Shown here piece by piece: positions 45,904-56,189 of a stretch of 64,000 bases of DNA. The DNA comes from Saccharina japonica. Taxonomy: Eukaryota > Sar > Phaeophyceae > Laminariales > Laminariaceae. The stretch's first letter is position 1; the number at the start of each line of letters is the position of its first letter. The DNA lies in contig MEHQ01002839.1 in the NCBI GenBank assembly GCA_008828725.1, forward strand, positions 1 to 64,000. Direction: 5' to 3'. The translations under genes and the position numbers were made by a program. The notes beneath the pieces are model-generated. The model was not told the DNA's origin and did not search any database. It saw only the letters and a list, made by a program, of their open reading frames with translations.

Positions 45904-46689
45904 AGGGCTAAATGTGGAGCCAACGTGCACCCGTTTCGGCAGCCAGGATTATGTTAAAGCAACCTTGAAAATTGGCACTCGTACAAGGTACTTCACACTG
46001 TGGGTGGCTTCGTGTACGTACAAGGCCCACAAAATAGTTGTAAATGGGACAACAAGTGGACGAGACAGTCGGAAAATAACAAGAAAAAACGAAGACAATC
46101 TCGAAAGATGGAAAATAAGCAAGGTAACCGGAAAGCACGAACCAAAAAACTGCTGTAACTAGAACGAAACTCGGAAAACACGAAAAACAAATAGGAGCAC
46201 AATTATCAAAGGTAATACGTAAAACCAGGAAGTAGGCTACAACAAAAAAGGCAAAGGGCTCGTGGACAATGAAAACAAGGAATAAACGAAAAAGGCAAAT
46301 TTCAGGTGGGAGCTCTGAGAGGCCATCCAGCTCGCAGAGTAAGCTGTAACTGCGAAGATTTTGTCCGATACGTTTTTCGTCTGGCACACCAGGAGGCTAA
46401 CGGCGCAAAACGTTTGCGTTACACGCAAGCTTCACATAATTTCCCACCTGCACGCCGTCTCTCTTCGCCACCGTTCCGTTTTAGGCCATCCGCAACGAAG
46501 TCTGCTTTCGCCTGTAGGAAAATAGATATCGACATGGACAACGTCAGCTTGTACGCACATTTTTTGAGTGCGTCATATATACTGAAATAACACTACTGCA
46601 GTAATCACCAGCACGGCTCATGATATCCTTATTATATAATACGCCTCGGTAGTGATGGTGATGGTGATGGTGGTGATGATGTCGTTTTG
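45904..46689. other. Intergenic, no supportable gene
   Basis: A-rich on the plus strand (GGAAAA/AAGAAA words), short frames only, and a small (GGTGAT)n run at 46650-46680. Confidence 0.5.
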
Positions 46690-46975
46690 GATCTTCAGGA
46701 CTATGCCGGTTTCGGTATGCCCCGCGGGAGACCGGCCGTACCGTGCGCCACCCGACCCCCCTCGGTACCGCACCCGCGCCACGCCCGCCCCACGCGTCAG
46801 CCCTCGGTGACCCCGGAGACAGAACGGGCCCCGGTGCCGAACTCGGCGAGCGGGGATTGGGGGAAGGCGGCCTCCCGGGGACTCCTCGCTCCGTCCCCTG
46901 GAACGGGGCGGATCCGCGGGAGGGGAGGGGTTCACAGCGTATTCGGAGGGCTTTGCGGCCCGGGGTCTAACACCC
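46690..46975. other. Isolated GC-rich island
   Basis: About 285 bp of very GC-rich sequence (CCGGCC, CCCGGGG, GGGCGGATCC words) between AT-rich flanks. Frames are open on both strands as expected from composition alone; none is recognisable. Confidence 0.6.
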
Positions 46976-47525
46976 ACACTAAGATCAAGTTAAATATCCA
47001 CACCATCCACACTAAATCCAAGATAAAATATCCATACTAAAATCAAGTCATATTTTTGCCATACTAAAATCAAGATACCTAGTACTTTTTTTCAAAGAGT
47101 CCCCAAGATGTGAAAATGAGCTCCAGAACTTCGGTCAGAATCGGAACCGGCCAACAATTTCGCGAGTTAGCGGTTTTTGCACGAATTTCAAGATATAGAA
47201 GCCCAGGCGTGAAAAAATCGATAAAAAACAGAATGAAAAAAAGACACTGCTGTACGTACAAGGGCTGCGCGTCCATGCCGGCGTTTTGTTTTTGTCCGCT
47301 GTCTGTTGCTATTGCTGCTGTAGATGGGTTATATACTACTACTACTGCTACTACTACTGTTGATCAACGGCTCTGCCGTAGAAGGGGGGAGGGTGGAGGA
47401 AGAGCCCCCCTCGCAAAAAAACAAACAATTGCAACAATGGAAAACCTTTTTTGTTTTCACCCTCGCTGAAGAGACATCAGATAGGGGAAAGCACAATAAT
47501 AAAAAGACACTTTAAACAATGACGG

Positions 47526-47528
<3 letters not shown>

Positions 47529-47563
<35 letters not shown>
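47529..47563. repeat. Poly-G tract (~35 nt)
   Basis: Uninterrupted G run. Unlike those further right it is not followed by the GTACTCAT motif of the poly-C elements. Confidence 0.9.
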
Positions 47564-47564
<1 letters not shown>

Positions 47565-47820
47565 GGCATGGATTATGAATGCCGCAAACGTTGTCCGAGT
47601 ACCAGCAGTACCAGTCATTGGGACCCAGTCATTGACTCGCGAGTACATAGCCGGAATCATTTTGAAGAGCTGAGTGAGTCCCCAGGGGTACCTGAAGCTG
47701 AAATGACTTGAGGCCTCGCGAGTCCCCAGGGTACCACAAAATGAGGATGCGTGCTATAATACAATAAAGGTAGTGGCACTTTTGGGCTGTTTTTGTTTCT
47801 GAGTGACGGGGCCTCCTTAA

Positions 47821-47899
47821 CCCATTCAAAACTGAAAAATGTATCCCACACTAATTCCGAGTAGTTTTTACCCAAAAAGGGGGACCCGTTCTTAAGGGG
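47821..47899. mobile_element. 80-bp piggyBac-type mini-MITE
   Basis: CCCATTCAAAACTG to GTTCTTAAGGGG, flanked by TTAA (47817-47820) and TTAT (mutated) on the right. Confidence 0.78.
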
Positions 47900-48408
47900 T
47901 TATACTAACCCAAAATCGCCGGAATTTGATTCTCGTGTTGCAACATGTTTCATTTTATACTTGGCCCATTCGATTGTTCATCGGGGTATATACCGTATGA
48001 TAGCACTTTTATTTCCCTAAAAAAAAACAGTTTATTTTTTTGTGAGGTATATATGGAGCAACCTCTAGTGACCACCACCCCCTCCGAAAAATCATGGTAT
48101 ATACACCTTTTTACTGTACGTCGCGTGCGTCTGAAATGGCTTGAGTCCTCGACACTCTCTCTAGGGTGCGCGGGGCTGAAATGACTTGAGTATTCGCGAG
48201 TCCCGAGGGCATCGGGAGCTGAAACGACTGGTACTCACTGGTACTGGTACTCTGATGACGTTTGGAATGTACTGCAGTATAGTAGGTGGCCCCTTCTTTC
48301 GAAGGAACCCCCAGTGTGCTCGGGATTTGAGGTCCCTCATACAGTGGTTAGGTACGCCGATTTAAGAGAGCCACCCCCCCGTGACACCCCAACAAAAAGC
48401 GTTCTTAA

Positions 48409-48488
48409 CCCTTTCGGAACTGCGAAAATTACCGCACACTAATTCCAAGTAGTTTGCCCCCGAAAACGTTGGACCGGTTCTTAAGGGG
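48409..48488. mobile_element. 80-bp piggyBac-type mini-MITE
   Basis: CCCTTTCGGAACTG to GGTTCTTAAGGGG, with perfect TTAA on both sides (48405-48408, 48489-48492). Confidence 0.83.
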
Positions 48489-48540
48489 TTAACTACAGTA
48501 CGCATTGCTCCTAATACGGGGGGCGGGGGGGGTAGTAAAT

Positions 48541-48840
48541 AGGACCTACGGTACATGCAAAACCCTATATGTTTCCCTTTTTTTACTAACGATATTTGGT
48601 CCTAAATAGTACACACAAAACCCTGTATGTTTCTCTATTTTTACTAACAATGTTTTGTCCTATTTGCTACTATATGGTCCACCGTAATATCTGTCGTGGG
48701 CAATGTACAGCTTTTAGTATTTAGGCGGGACATACGTCAATTTGACCGCTTAAACAAAGCCCCGAATGCGTATTTAGGCGGGACATACATCCGCCAATTT
48801 GACCGCTCTTAAAACATCCCGAATGCTCCTACTCGCGGGC
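48541..48840. repeat. Two short tandem duplications
   Basis: A ~60-bp unit with AAAACCCT(A/G)TATGTTTC is doubled at 48541-48665. A ~52-bp unit with TTTAGGCGGGACATAC is doubled at 48719-48835. Confidence 0.8.
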
Positions 48841-49232
48841 GCTCTTAAATCGGGTTACGACGCGTGCTACGATAGAGGTGACAGTTTTTGGCTGAAACGT
48901 TTTCTGAATGATCGGGCTCTTTAACCCAAAACATTCGGACTTCCACCCTTGTGTTGCAATATTTTTCGACGTATACTTGGGGTCATGAGATTGTTCGTCG
49001 CGAGGACGTTTTTTTTTTCATCGCATGCATGGTATGGAGCTCCTTAATTGAGGTGCTCAGAAAAAACTTGGTGCACCTCTACCGTAGCATGCATCTTACC
49101 CACTGTATACCAACGTCCCTATGACCAGAGTTGGTACCGGCTCCTTACAGTCAGTATGTAGTGGGGGAAAAAATGGCGGGCAGAAAAATTGAGGTGCGCC
49201 TTATATGTACCATTTTCGATTCATTCCCTTAA

Positions 49233-49312
49233 CCCCTTAAGAACTGGTCCCACGAATTTGGGGACAAACTACTTGGAATTAGTGTGGGACATGTTTTTCA
49301 GTTCTGAATGGG
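49233..49312. mobile_element. 80-bp piggyBac-type mini-MITE, reverse orientation
   Basis: CCCCTTAAGAACTGG to CAGTTCTGAATGGG, with perfect TTAA on both sides (49229-49232, 49313-49316). Confidence 0.83.
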
Positions 49313-49316
49313 TTAA

Positions 49317-50340
49317 GGTAGAGGTTGCACTTTTTGACGGGATATTTCGGGACTGAGTCGTAATGGCATGGGCTTGGAAGGCCGGTAATTACCTCATTCA
49401 TATAGGTAATTGGTCCGTTTTCATATAAGTTGGATGCCATTCGTATTCGGGATTTCTAAGGTCGGGAAGGGGCCCGAACCCCTTCCGGGTCAGACAGTAG
49501 TGGACAAAGCATGATAGTAGATATTCCTAAGGTAGCTATTTACGCACGCTGGTTGGCTTAGGGTATGATTTACCCGGCTCAATCAACTTGGAGTCTTTCC
49601 CAGCCACAGCATCCCGAGTCAACCTAGAGTCTTTCCGAGCTCACCATCCACGCCGGACAGTCAACCTAGAGTCTGACCAAGCACAGCATCCCACTGACCA
49701 CTGGCATAGGGTTCGGGTTCGGGTCGGAGGGTCGGCTTCAGGCGCCAAGCACAACCCCCCCGTAAATATCTATTATCAAGGTCTGTCCACCCGTCGGGTC
49801 AGATGTCATCTATCTGGCTCGGGGATTAAGAAAAGCTGCTTCTCTTCTACGCTTGATTCTACAATGAAAGTGAGCAACACCTAGGATGCTTAATAGACAA
49901 ACCTGCACCAAGGAGATACTCTGTGTCTCATCCAGACTGACTCTGTCTGCCTCGCTCTAAGCTGCTGGTGTGCTGTGCTGGTGCTCTGGTGCTGGCACGC
50001 AGCAAGCAGCACACAAAATAAGTAAACAAAACAGAGTTTTCCGCACAGAAAATGGGACGCTTGTTTTAGCGGGGATAGGGGACAATCCGTCTAGACGGAT
50101 GGGGACTCCTTGACTGTTTGACTGTGTGACGCTTGCCCGTCTCTTGGCCTACTTTATCTCAACTAGTGATGCAAAAACACGACAGTTGTTACAGACGAGC
50201 ATGACATAACCGACAGACAGACAGACAGGCGCACAACAGATCAACCATTTAAACAATGGATGCTTGAACGCATCCCGCTATGAAATACGTTTGCTTTTCT
50301 ACCTATAGGCAAAAAAGCAGCCTCGCTCGCTTCTCTCCCT
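49317..50340. other. Intergenic, no supportable gene
   Basis: A repeated GTCAACCTAGAGTCTTTCC-like word occurs at 49585-49680, and a GACAGACAGACA run near 50212. No coding signal. Confidence 0.5.
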
Positions 50341-50781
50341 CGGCCTTACCCCATCAAAACCAACGCATCCACCCACGACAAAAGTCGCGTCACCAAGCGC
50401 GTGGACAATAAAAGCCGATGCTTGTCGTCTGGGTCAACCAGACGGGGCGGGGGTGGGGGCTAACCAGGTGTTTCCCTACTTTTAAAAGTCCAACAAATCG
50501 CAGGAAAACGCCAGAAAAAAAAACACATGCCTGCACCCAAACCTTAAAATATGAACACCGTAAGGGAACAGCACCGCAACGCCGCATAGTTGGTCAAGAC
50601 AAATCCCAAACAAACCGATATGTCTGCGTCCAACCTTTAAATACAAACACTTTAGGGAACAGCACAGCAATGCCACCTCGTTGGCGCTGCATTATCATGT
50701 AGAAACCCCCACGACGATAAAAGTCGCGTCACCAAGCGCGTGGACAAGAAAAGCCGATGATGTTCGTCTGGGTCAACCAGA
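50341..50781 (+). repeat. ~350-bp direct repeat, left copies
   Basis: The unit runs from CACCAAGCGCGTGGACAA through GGTCAACCAGA, a G tract and TTTCCCTACTTT to an internally repeated AGGGAACAGCACCGCAA part. One partial and one whole unit lie here; the next begins at 51560, with a poly-C element in between. Confidence 0.8.
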
Positions 50782-51042
50782 GGGGGGGGGGGGGGGGGGG
50801 GGGGGGTGGGGGGGGGGGGGGGGGCGGGCGGGGGGGGGGGGGGGCGGGCGGGGGGGGGGGGGGGCGGGCGGGGGGGGGGGGGGGCGGGCGGGGGGGGGGG
50901 GGGGCGGGCGGGGGGGGGGGGGGGCGGGCGGGGGGGGGGGGGGGCGGGCGGGGGGGGGGGGGGGCGGGCGGGGGGGGGGGGGGGCGGGCGGGGGGGGGGG
51001 GGGGCGGGCGGGGGGGGGGGGGGGCGGGCGGGGGGGGGGGGG
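50782..51042. repeat. G-rich tract with 20-bp periodicity
   Basis: After about 30 G, eleven units of fourteen G followed by CGGGCG, almost without change. It is the expanded poly-C tail (seen on the other strand) of the short element at 51043-51559. Long Gly/Pro/Arg frames here are composition artefacts. Strong quadruplex potential. Confidence 0.9.
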
Positions 51043-51559
51043 TGGGTACTCATGTTGTGCACGGCCGTAGTCATATGACCATAGACCCTCGCATCCCGAC
51101 AATGCCGGGACGGAGCGCGTTGGGTTTTCACCAACCAGGCAGACATTGCTTGCACCAAGCGCGAAACGCCGTGAGGTCTTGGGCGAGTCGCATGGAGGGT
51201 GAGCTGCATCCTGCTAAGAACCGCCTCTGAGGCGGACTTGCATATGGACGACAGCTTCAATGAGTTACTTTAATTTCTGGTGTGGCTACTTCCGGAGACA
51301 GCAATGGGTTTTACTATGTAACTGCGTCCCGGACGCCTTACCATATTAACACTACGTGAAACGACCATTCCCCTTGTGCGGAACAAAGGTTCTCCACCCC
51401 GCACAAATGATCTACTCGATCGCCAGCTTTGGTGACCGCCAAAAAAAAATACCACAAAAAACGGCACCCTAGTTGTCTAGCTCACGCAGCGAGTGGCGTG
51501 TTTTACAGCGTCGTTGCCAACCGACGCCAACCCAACCTATAAATATAATATATTAGGGG
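51043..51559 (-). mobile_element. Short poly-C-tailed retroposon, full copy
   Basis: On the minus strand it starts with a TA-rich leader and GGTTGGGTTGGCGTCGG. It passes TTGGCGGTCACCAAAGC and GAGGCGGTTCTTAGCAGG, and ends CGGCCGTGCACAACATGAG plus TACCC and the C tract. ACCAGA plus G run flanks it on both sides (50776 on; 51560 on), a target duplication that includes the tract. It carries no protein; a frame starting MKLSSICKSASEAVLSRM recurs in copies but I give it no function. Confidence 0.78.
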
Positions 51560-51905
51560 ACCAGAGGGGGGGGGGGGGGTTAACCGGGGGTTTCCCTACT
51601 TTAAAACGTCCAACAAATCGCAGGAAAACGGTTTAAAAAAAGCAAATGCTTGCATCTAAACCTTACAATATGAACACCTTAAGGGAACAGCACCGCAAGG
51701 CCACACGGTTCACACAAAAAAATCCCAGGCAAACCCATATGCCTGCATCCAACCTTAAAAACTATAAACACCTTAGGCAACAGCACAGCAACGCCATCTC
51801 GTTGGCGCTACATAATCATGTCAAAAACCCTACGACGATAACAGTCACATCACCAAGCGCATCGACGGGAAGCCGATGATGGTCGTCTGGAGGAACCAGA
51901 GCGGG
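51560..51905 (+). repeat. ~350-bp direct repeat, right copy
   Basis: Same unit as 50433-50781, resuming at ACCAGAGGGG and reading through TTTCCCTACTTT to GACGGGAAGCCGATGATGG. Confidence 0.8.
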
Positions 51906-52064
51906 TGCGGTGTCCTTGTGCCCGGCCCGCTGCGCACGAGCGTACGCGTAGACCCCTTCTCCCACGTGTGCCAGTGCGGCTAAAATGAAGCAGGTGCGCA
52001 CGATAATCAGTCGGCGAAAGACGGTCATGTGAATGTGCAACGCTAGAATTGCAGACACGACGGC

Positions 52065-52153
52065 CGGGGAGGGGGGGGGAGCGAGGGAGGGTAGGGGAGG
52101 GGAGGGTAGGGTAGGGTAGGGGAGGGGAGGGGAGGGGAGGGGAGGGGAGGGCG
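52065..52153. repeat. GGGGA/GGGTA microsatellite
   Basis: (GGGGA)n interrupted by GGGTA units. Confidence 0.9.
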
Positions 52154-52599
52154 ATGAAAAAACCGCGGGTAGCGCTTGCAAACAATCAAATCGTCCCGTC
52201 ACGAAGATAATCTGTTTCTCGGAAACACAACCAATGAAACCCAGCCGCCGAAAAACGGCGAGGTGGATAGACAAACTACACTAAATTGCGGACGGAAAAG
52301 GCCGGGGGTTACTTACAACGTTAAAATCTCTATCACGTGGCGGACAGCAGAATATTGAGCCGATGTCATTGTGATGATGGCCTCGTTGGTATTGGCGTCC
52401 AACGCTTTGGGGTGGTTCCCCCATCCGCATTTGGAACTGACTGCACCTGCAACTCGGGAGCAATCCATGATGCGTACCACTCTGTTCGTAACTCGCCATG
52501 GGTCTCGTGTCAATCTAACTCTGAGTTGGCGAACATCACCAACCAACCACTACCGAGGGCCACAATTATCAGAATTCACCATGAACAAAATAAACATGT

Positions 52600-52977
52600 A
52601 CCCCTCATGTTGTTTTGTTATTTTCCCTTCTCTCCCCAGTTATTTGTATTCGCTCATGTTTTTCTCTCTCTCGCCTATTGATAGTCGTAGCTCAGATCCG
52701 GGGTCACATAGCACAGGCCCATCTCCCCCCTTCTTTCCTTCACTACGTTCCGTGCCTTGTATTTTTATCGCGAGATCACTGCAGACCTTTCTTCCCTCGT
52801 CGACTCGCGTCAAATTGCGCCCATCCACCCACGCTATGATACACCACGCGCTCAGCATTTAATCCCTTTTGTTTTTTCTCAAAGTAAACTGACAATATCC
52901 GCACGGTGGGATTCGAACTCACGAAGCCAGCGCTAGCAGCTTTCGAGGATAACCACTAGATCACCGAGGGGCGACCG
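52600..52977 (-). mobile_element. tRNA-derived SINE, copy 1
   Basis: On the minus strand the head reads GGTCGCCCCTCGGTGATCTA then GTGGTTATCC (tRNA A box). About 35 nt later comes GTGAGTTCGAATCCCAC, a T-arm/B box. The body carries GCGAGTCGACGAGGGAAG and TCGCGATAAAAAT, and ends in AG/A-rich sequence. It is not a functional tRNA: anticodon and acceptor stems do not pair properly. Transcription would be by RNA polymerase III. Confidence 0.72.
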
Positions 52978-53089
52978 GCTACGTGTACACTATATAGCTG
53001 CTTCTGATTACAACTAGATAATATGTTCCCCACGAGAAATGCTATTGGCAGCCGTCAAGCCCAACCGACCCACAGCCATACCCCCCCAA

Positions 53090-53495
53090 GGTCGCCCCGA
53101 TGATCTAGTGGTACCCTCGAATGCTACTAAACGTTGGTTTCCGGGTTTCGAATCTCACGTGAGCCGGACTTTCGAGTTTATTCGCAAAACAAAATAGTAA
53201 AAGCGGAATCAACTGCTGATGCGCCTAGTAGCGGGGGTAGACGCAATTCGATGCGAGTCGACGAGGGAAGAAAGGGCCGACTTATTATCGCGATAAAAAT
53301 GCAAAGAACGAACCGCAGTGGGGAAGGGGGTACCTCATTTTCATGCATGGCCGTAGTCGTATGACCATAGGCCCTCGCGGGGGGGGGGGAAGAGCCTACT
53401 TTGTGGCCCCGTATCTGAGTAATGACTAGGATGGAGAGACAAAAGAGGAGCGAAGATAATAAAAGGGATGGAAAAAAGAACCAAAACAAGAAGGG
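53090..53495 (+). mobile_element. tRNA-derived SINE, copy 2
   Basis: The head GGTCGCCCCGATGATCTAGT and a B box GGGTTTCGAATCTCAC match copy 1, as do GCGAGTCGACGAGGGAAG and TCGCGATAAAAAT in the body. A fragment of the poly-C element family (about 53328-53394, ending in a G run) is inserted in the body. Confidence 0.7.
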
Positions 53496-53514
53496 GGGGG
53501 CTATAGTTCAAACT

Positions 53515-53710
53515 CACAGGCTCTCTGCACAGGCGCCAAAAAGGAAGGGCACGTGCTCTCGAAGCCCGCGATGGCCAGGAACCACATGAGCAGGGGGGTG
53601 ATGATGCAGTAGCCGAGCCCTGGGACGAGGAAGGGGTGCCGTCCCCAGCTATCCTCCTTCAACCCCTTCACGGTGCTCCTCAGCGCCGTCTCTGGATCGA
53701 CGCTGTCGTA
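53515..53710 (-). CDS. Possible exon encoding one membrane segment
   Basis: On the minus strand the frame reads SVDPETALRSTVKGLKEDSW, then HPFLVPGLGYCIITPLLMWF and LAIAGFESTCPSFLAPVQRA. A GTGAGT donor follows within the next codon and a CTACGACAG acceptor precedes it. The segment around CIITPLLMWFLAIAGF would span a membrane. Decayed copies of the first part (SVDPGMALRNT and SIDPGMALKT) lie upstream on the same strand in the tandem repeat. Protein family not recognised; exon status is inference. Confidence 0.33.
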
Positions 53711-54340
53711 GACGAGTAGGCACGGCACACCAACGGGGGGGGGTGGTGGTGTTAACATCAGGGGAGATGTTTGTCAAGATGGGGGTGCCCCTGGTATTTT
53801 ATGAGGTTGTGCTTTTCTTATAGTATAAAAGCTCCATATATCACCCAAGACAAAAACGGATTTAAGAATGGTGTACGTGTTCCTCAACGCCATGCCTGGA
53901 TCGACGCTGCCCTCGTTCGTAGACACGTAGGCACGGCACGGCACGGCACGGGGAGAGGGAGGGGGTAGTTTTAGCATTAGGGGGGACGTTTTTTCACGAT
54001 AGGGTTGCACCTGATATTTTCTGGGGTTACGCTTTTCACTTGATTATAGCAGCTCCATATACCACCCAAAAAAACAGATTTAAGAATGGTCTTCAACGCC
54101 ATGCCTGGATCGATGCTGTGCTTGTTCGTCGACGAGTAGGCACAGCACGGCAGGGCAGCGGGGGGGTGGTGTACTCGAGGCACGGCATGGCACAGGGGGG
54201 GTGGTGGTGCTGTCATTATGGGGGGATGCTTGATACGATAGGGGTGCCCCTGATATTTTCTGAGCTCGTGCGTTTCACTTGATTATAGTATAGGAGCTCT
54301 GTATATCGCCCAAAACAAAACGCAATTAAGAAAGGTGCGT
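53690..54340. repeat. ~205-212 bp tandem repeat, three units
   Basis: Marked by CCTGGATCGACGCTG/GATCGATGCTG near 53696, 53895 and 54107, each followed by GAGTAGGCACGGCAC and a G run. AGCTCCATATA(T/C)C(A/G)CCC recurs in each. Confidence 0.8.
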
Positions 54341-54800
54341 GTATATATGTTCAACCCGGTGAAAAAAACGCCATGGCGTACGAGTTCTGAACCGAAAAAA
54401 GTTGTAAACACGAACGATGTTGGCTAGCTGCTCAAAGGAGAAGCCCCATCAATCATACGAAACAAATTGCCTTACAAGGCAAAAACAAAAAGTGCTACCT
54501 CTATCGAAGCACGCGTCGGGCGTGAGGTTGGTCAGGGCGGAGGGACGGGGACGGGGTGTACTCACGTCATACATGGCTGTAATCGTACAGGGGGTGGGGA
54601 AGGGGGCGGGGTTAGCAGGGGGGCTGGTGTTCACGGTTCACGGAGGGGGCGGGGGGGGGGTAACTCATTTTCATGGGGGGGGAGGGCGGAGCAGCTATTA
54701 ATAGCAACAGTGGAGTCGACGTAAGTAAACACTGTACTCAACACGCGTCGTTCGTCGGCGCGTGGGGATTGGCGAGAGGGGGGGTGTTAGCTAGCGCGGG

Positions 54801-55305
54801 TGGGGTGTACTCATGTTGTGTATGGCCGTAGTCGTATGGCATCGTAGACCCTCGCATCCCTACAATGCCGGGACGGAGCACATTCGGGTTTTCGTCGAGC
54901 AGGCAGGCATTGCTTGTATCAAGCGCGAAGCGAAACGTGAGATATTGGGCGAGTCGCATAAAACGTGAGCTGCATCCTACTAAGAACCGCTTGTGAGGCG
55001 GGCTTGCATATGAATGACAGTCTCCAATGAATCGATTTGATTTATGGTGTGACCACTTCCAAGTACAGCAATGGGTATACTATGTATCTTCCTGGTGGGT
55101 GCCTTACCATGCACAAACTACGTGATACGATCGTCCTCGTGGGCGAAGTGAAGGTGCTCCACCGCCCATAGAGTATCTAACTCGACCGCCAGTCGTGGTG
55201 ATCGCAAACAAAAAACAAGAAAGCAACGGTACCCTGGTTGTCTAGCTCACGCAGTGAGAGGCGTGTTTTACAACGTCGTCGCCAACCTACGCCAACCCAA
55301 CCTAT
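54801..55305 (-). mobile_element. Short poly-C-tailed retroposon, full copy
   Basis: Starts at AGGTTGGGTTGGCGTAGG (reading down from 55305) and ends ACAACATGAGTACACCCC near 54801. Its C tail is short and mutated. Its 5' end lies about 30 bp from the C tail of the truncated copy at 55336-55449. Confidence 0.78.
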
Positions 55306-55335
55306 GTATATATACTGGTATAATATATATATGGG

Positions 55336-55449
55336 ATGGGGGGGGGGGGGGTACTCATGTCGTGCACGGCCGTAGTCGTATGACCATAAACCCTCGCATC
55401 CCTACAATGCCGGGACGGAGCACGTTGGGTTTTCACCAACCAGGCAGAG
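55336..55449 (-). mobile_element. Short poly-C-tailed retroposon, 5'-truncated
   Basis: Only the last ~100 nt (from TCTGCCTGGTTGGTGAAAAC to CATGAGTAC) and a run of about 14 C. Confidence 0.75.
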
Positions 55450-56189
55450 GGGGCGGGGGGGCGGGCGCGGGGAGAGGGGGCAGCCAACAGCAGCGGGGCC
55501 GACATGAGGTGGTGTCGGCCAGGGGGGAGGCGGGGGAAGGAGGCAAAGGCAAAGTTGGAGTTGGGGGGCGGGGGGGAAGCAGCTACAGCGGAGCCGGGGG
55601 GTAGCTACAGCAGAGTCGACGTGAGCAGTGTACGCAACCGCAGAGAGCCAGCTATAGAAGGCATGAACATTAACAAGATGGAGCATGGGAGACAAATGGC
55701 ATTACTGCGTGGCCAGGGTTGTGTTTCCAGTGCTATTACGACAAGGGAAATTAGTAACAAATGCCGTAAACCCTGCTCCTGCACCGTTACCCAATAGCCC
55801 TAGCCCGCACCCCCACCTCGCCCGTTGGCCGACTCGTATATATATCGTATATATACCTGGTATATATATTATTTCAACAGTCGTGAGATCGAGGATTTCG
55901 TCGAACCTCATCTTCGCAAGCTGCGTAGGCTATATTCGGCGTAACTACGTGTTTAATATGACTTCATAAATAATATGCACTCCTCATTGAGGGGGGGGGG
56001 GGGGGGGCGTACTCATTTGTTGCTTGCCTTAGTCATTTGACCATTGACCACGCATCCCTTTCGAGACGGAGCACTGTTCCTATTCCTAATAGAGACACAT
56101 CCAACACTTGGGCGCTCATTACGTTGTTTCTATATATTACAAAGAAAATTTTTGCTAATCTTATCCCCTTCCTGTTTCGCCGCCTGTGG

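Noticed and set aside
49520-49550. CCTAAGGTAGC string of large-subunit rRNA
   Set aside because: The surrounding bases do not match rRNA; chance match.
50681-51260. Long Gly-rich and Pro-rich frames on both strands
   Set aside because: They are translations of the G tract and its 20-bp repeat; any frame is open.
51044-51260. Recurring frame starting MKLSSICKSASEAVLSRM as a real gene family
   Set aside because: It lies in a retroposon body copied many times and the copies are young, so frame retention needs no selection; no domain recognised.
52900-52977. Functional tRNA gene
   Set aside because: A- and B-box-like parts are present, but the acceptor and anticodon stems do not pair and the sequence continues into a repeated SINE body.
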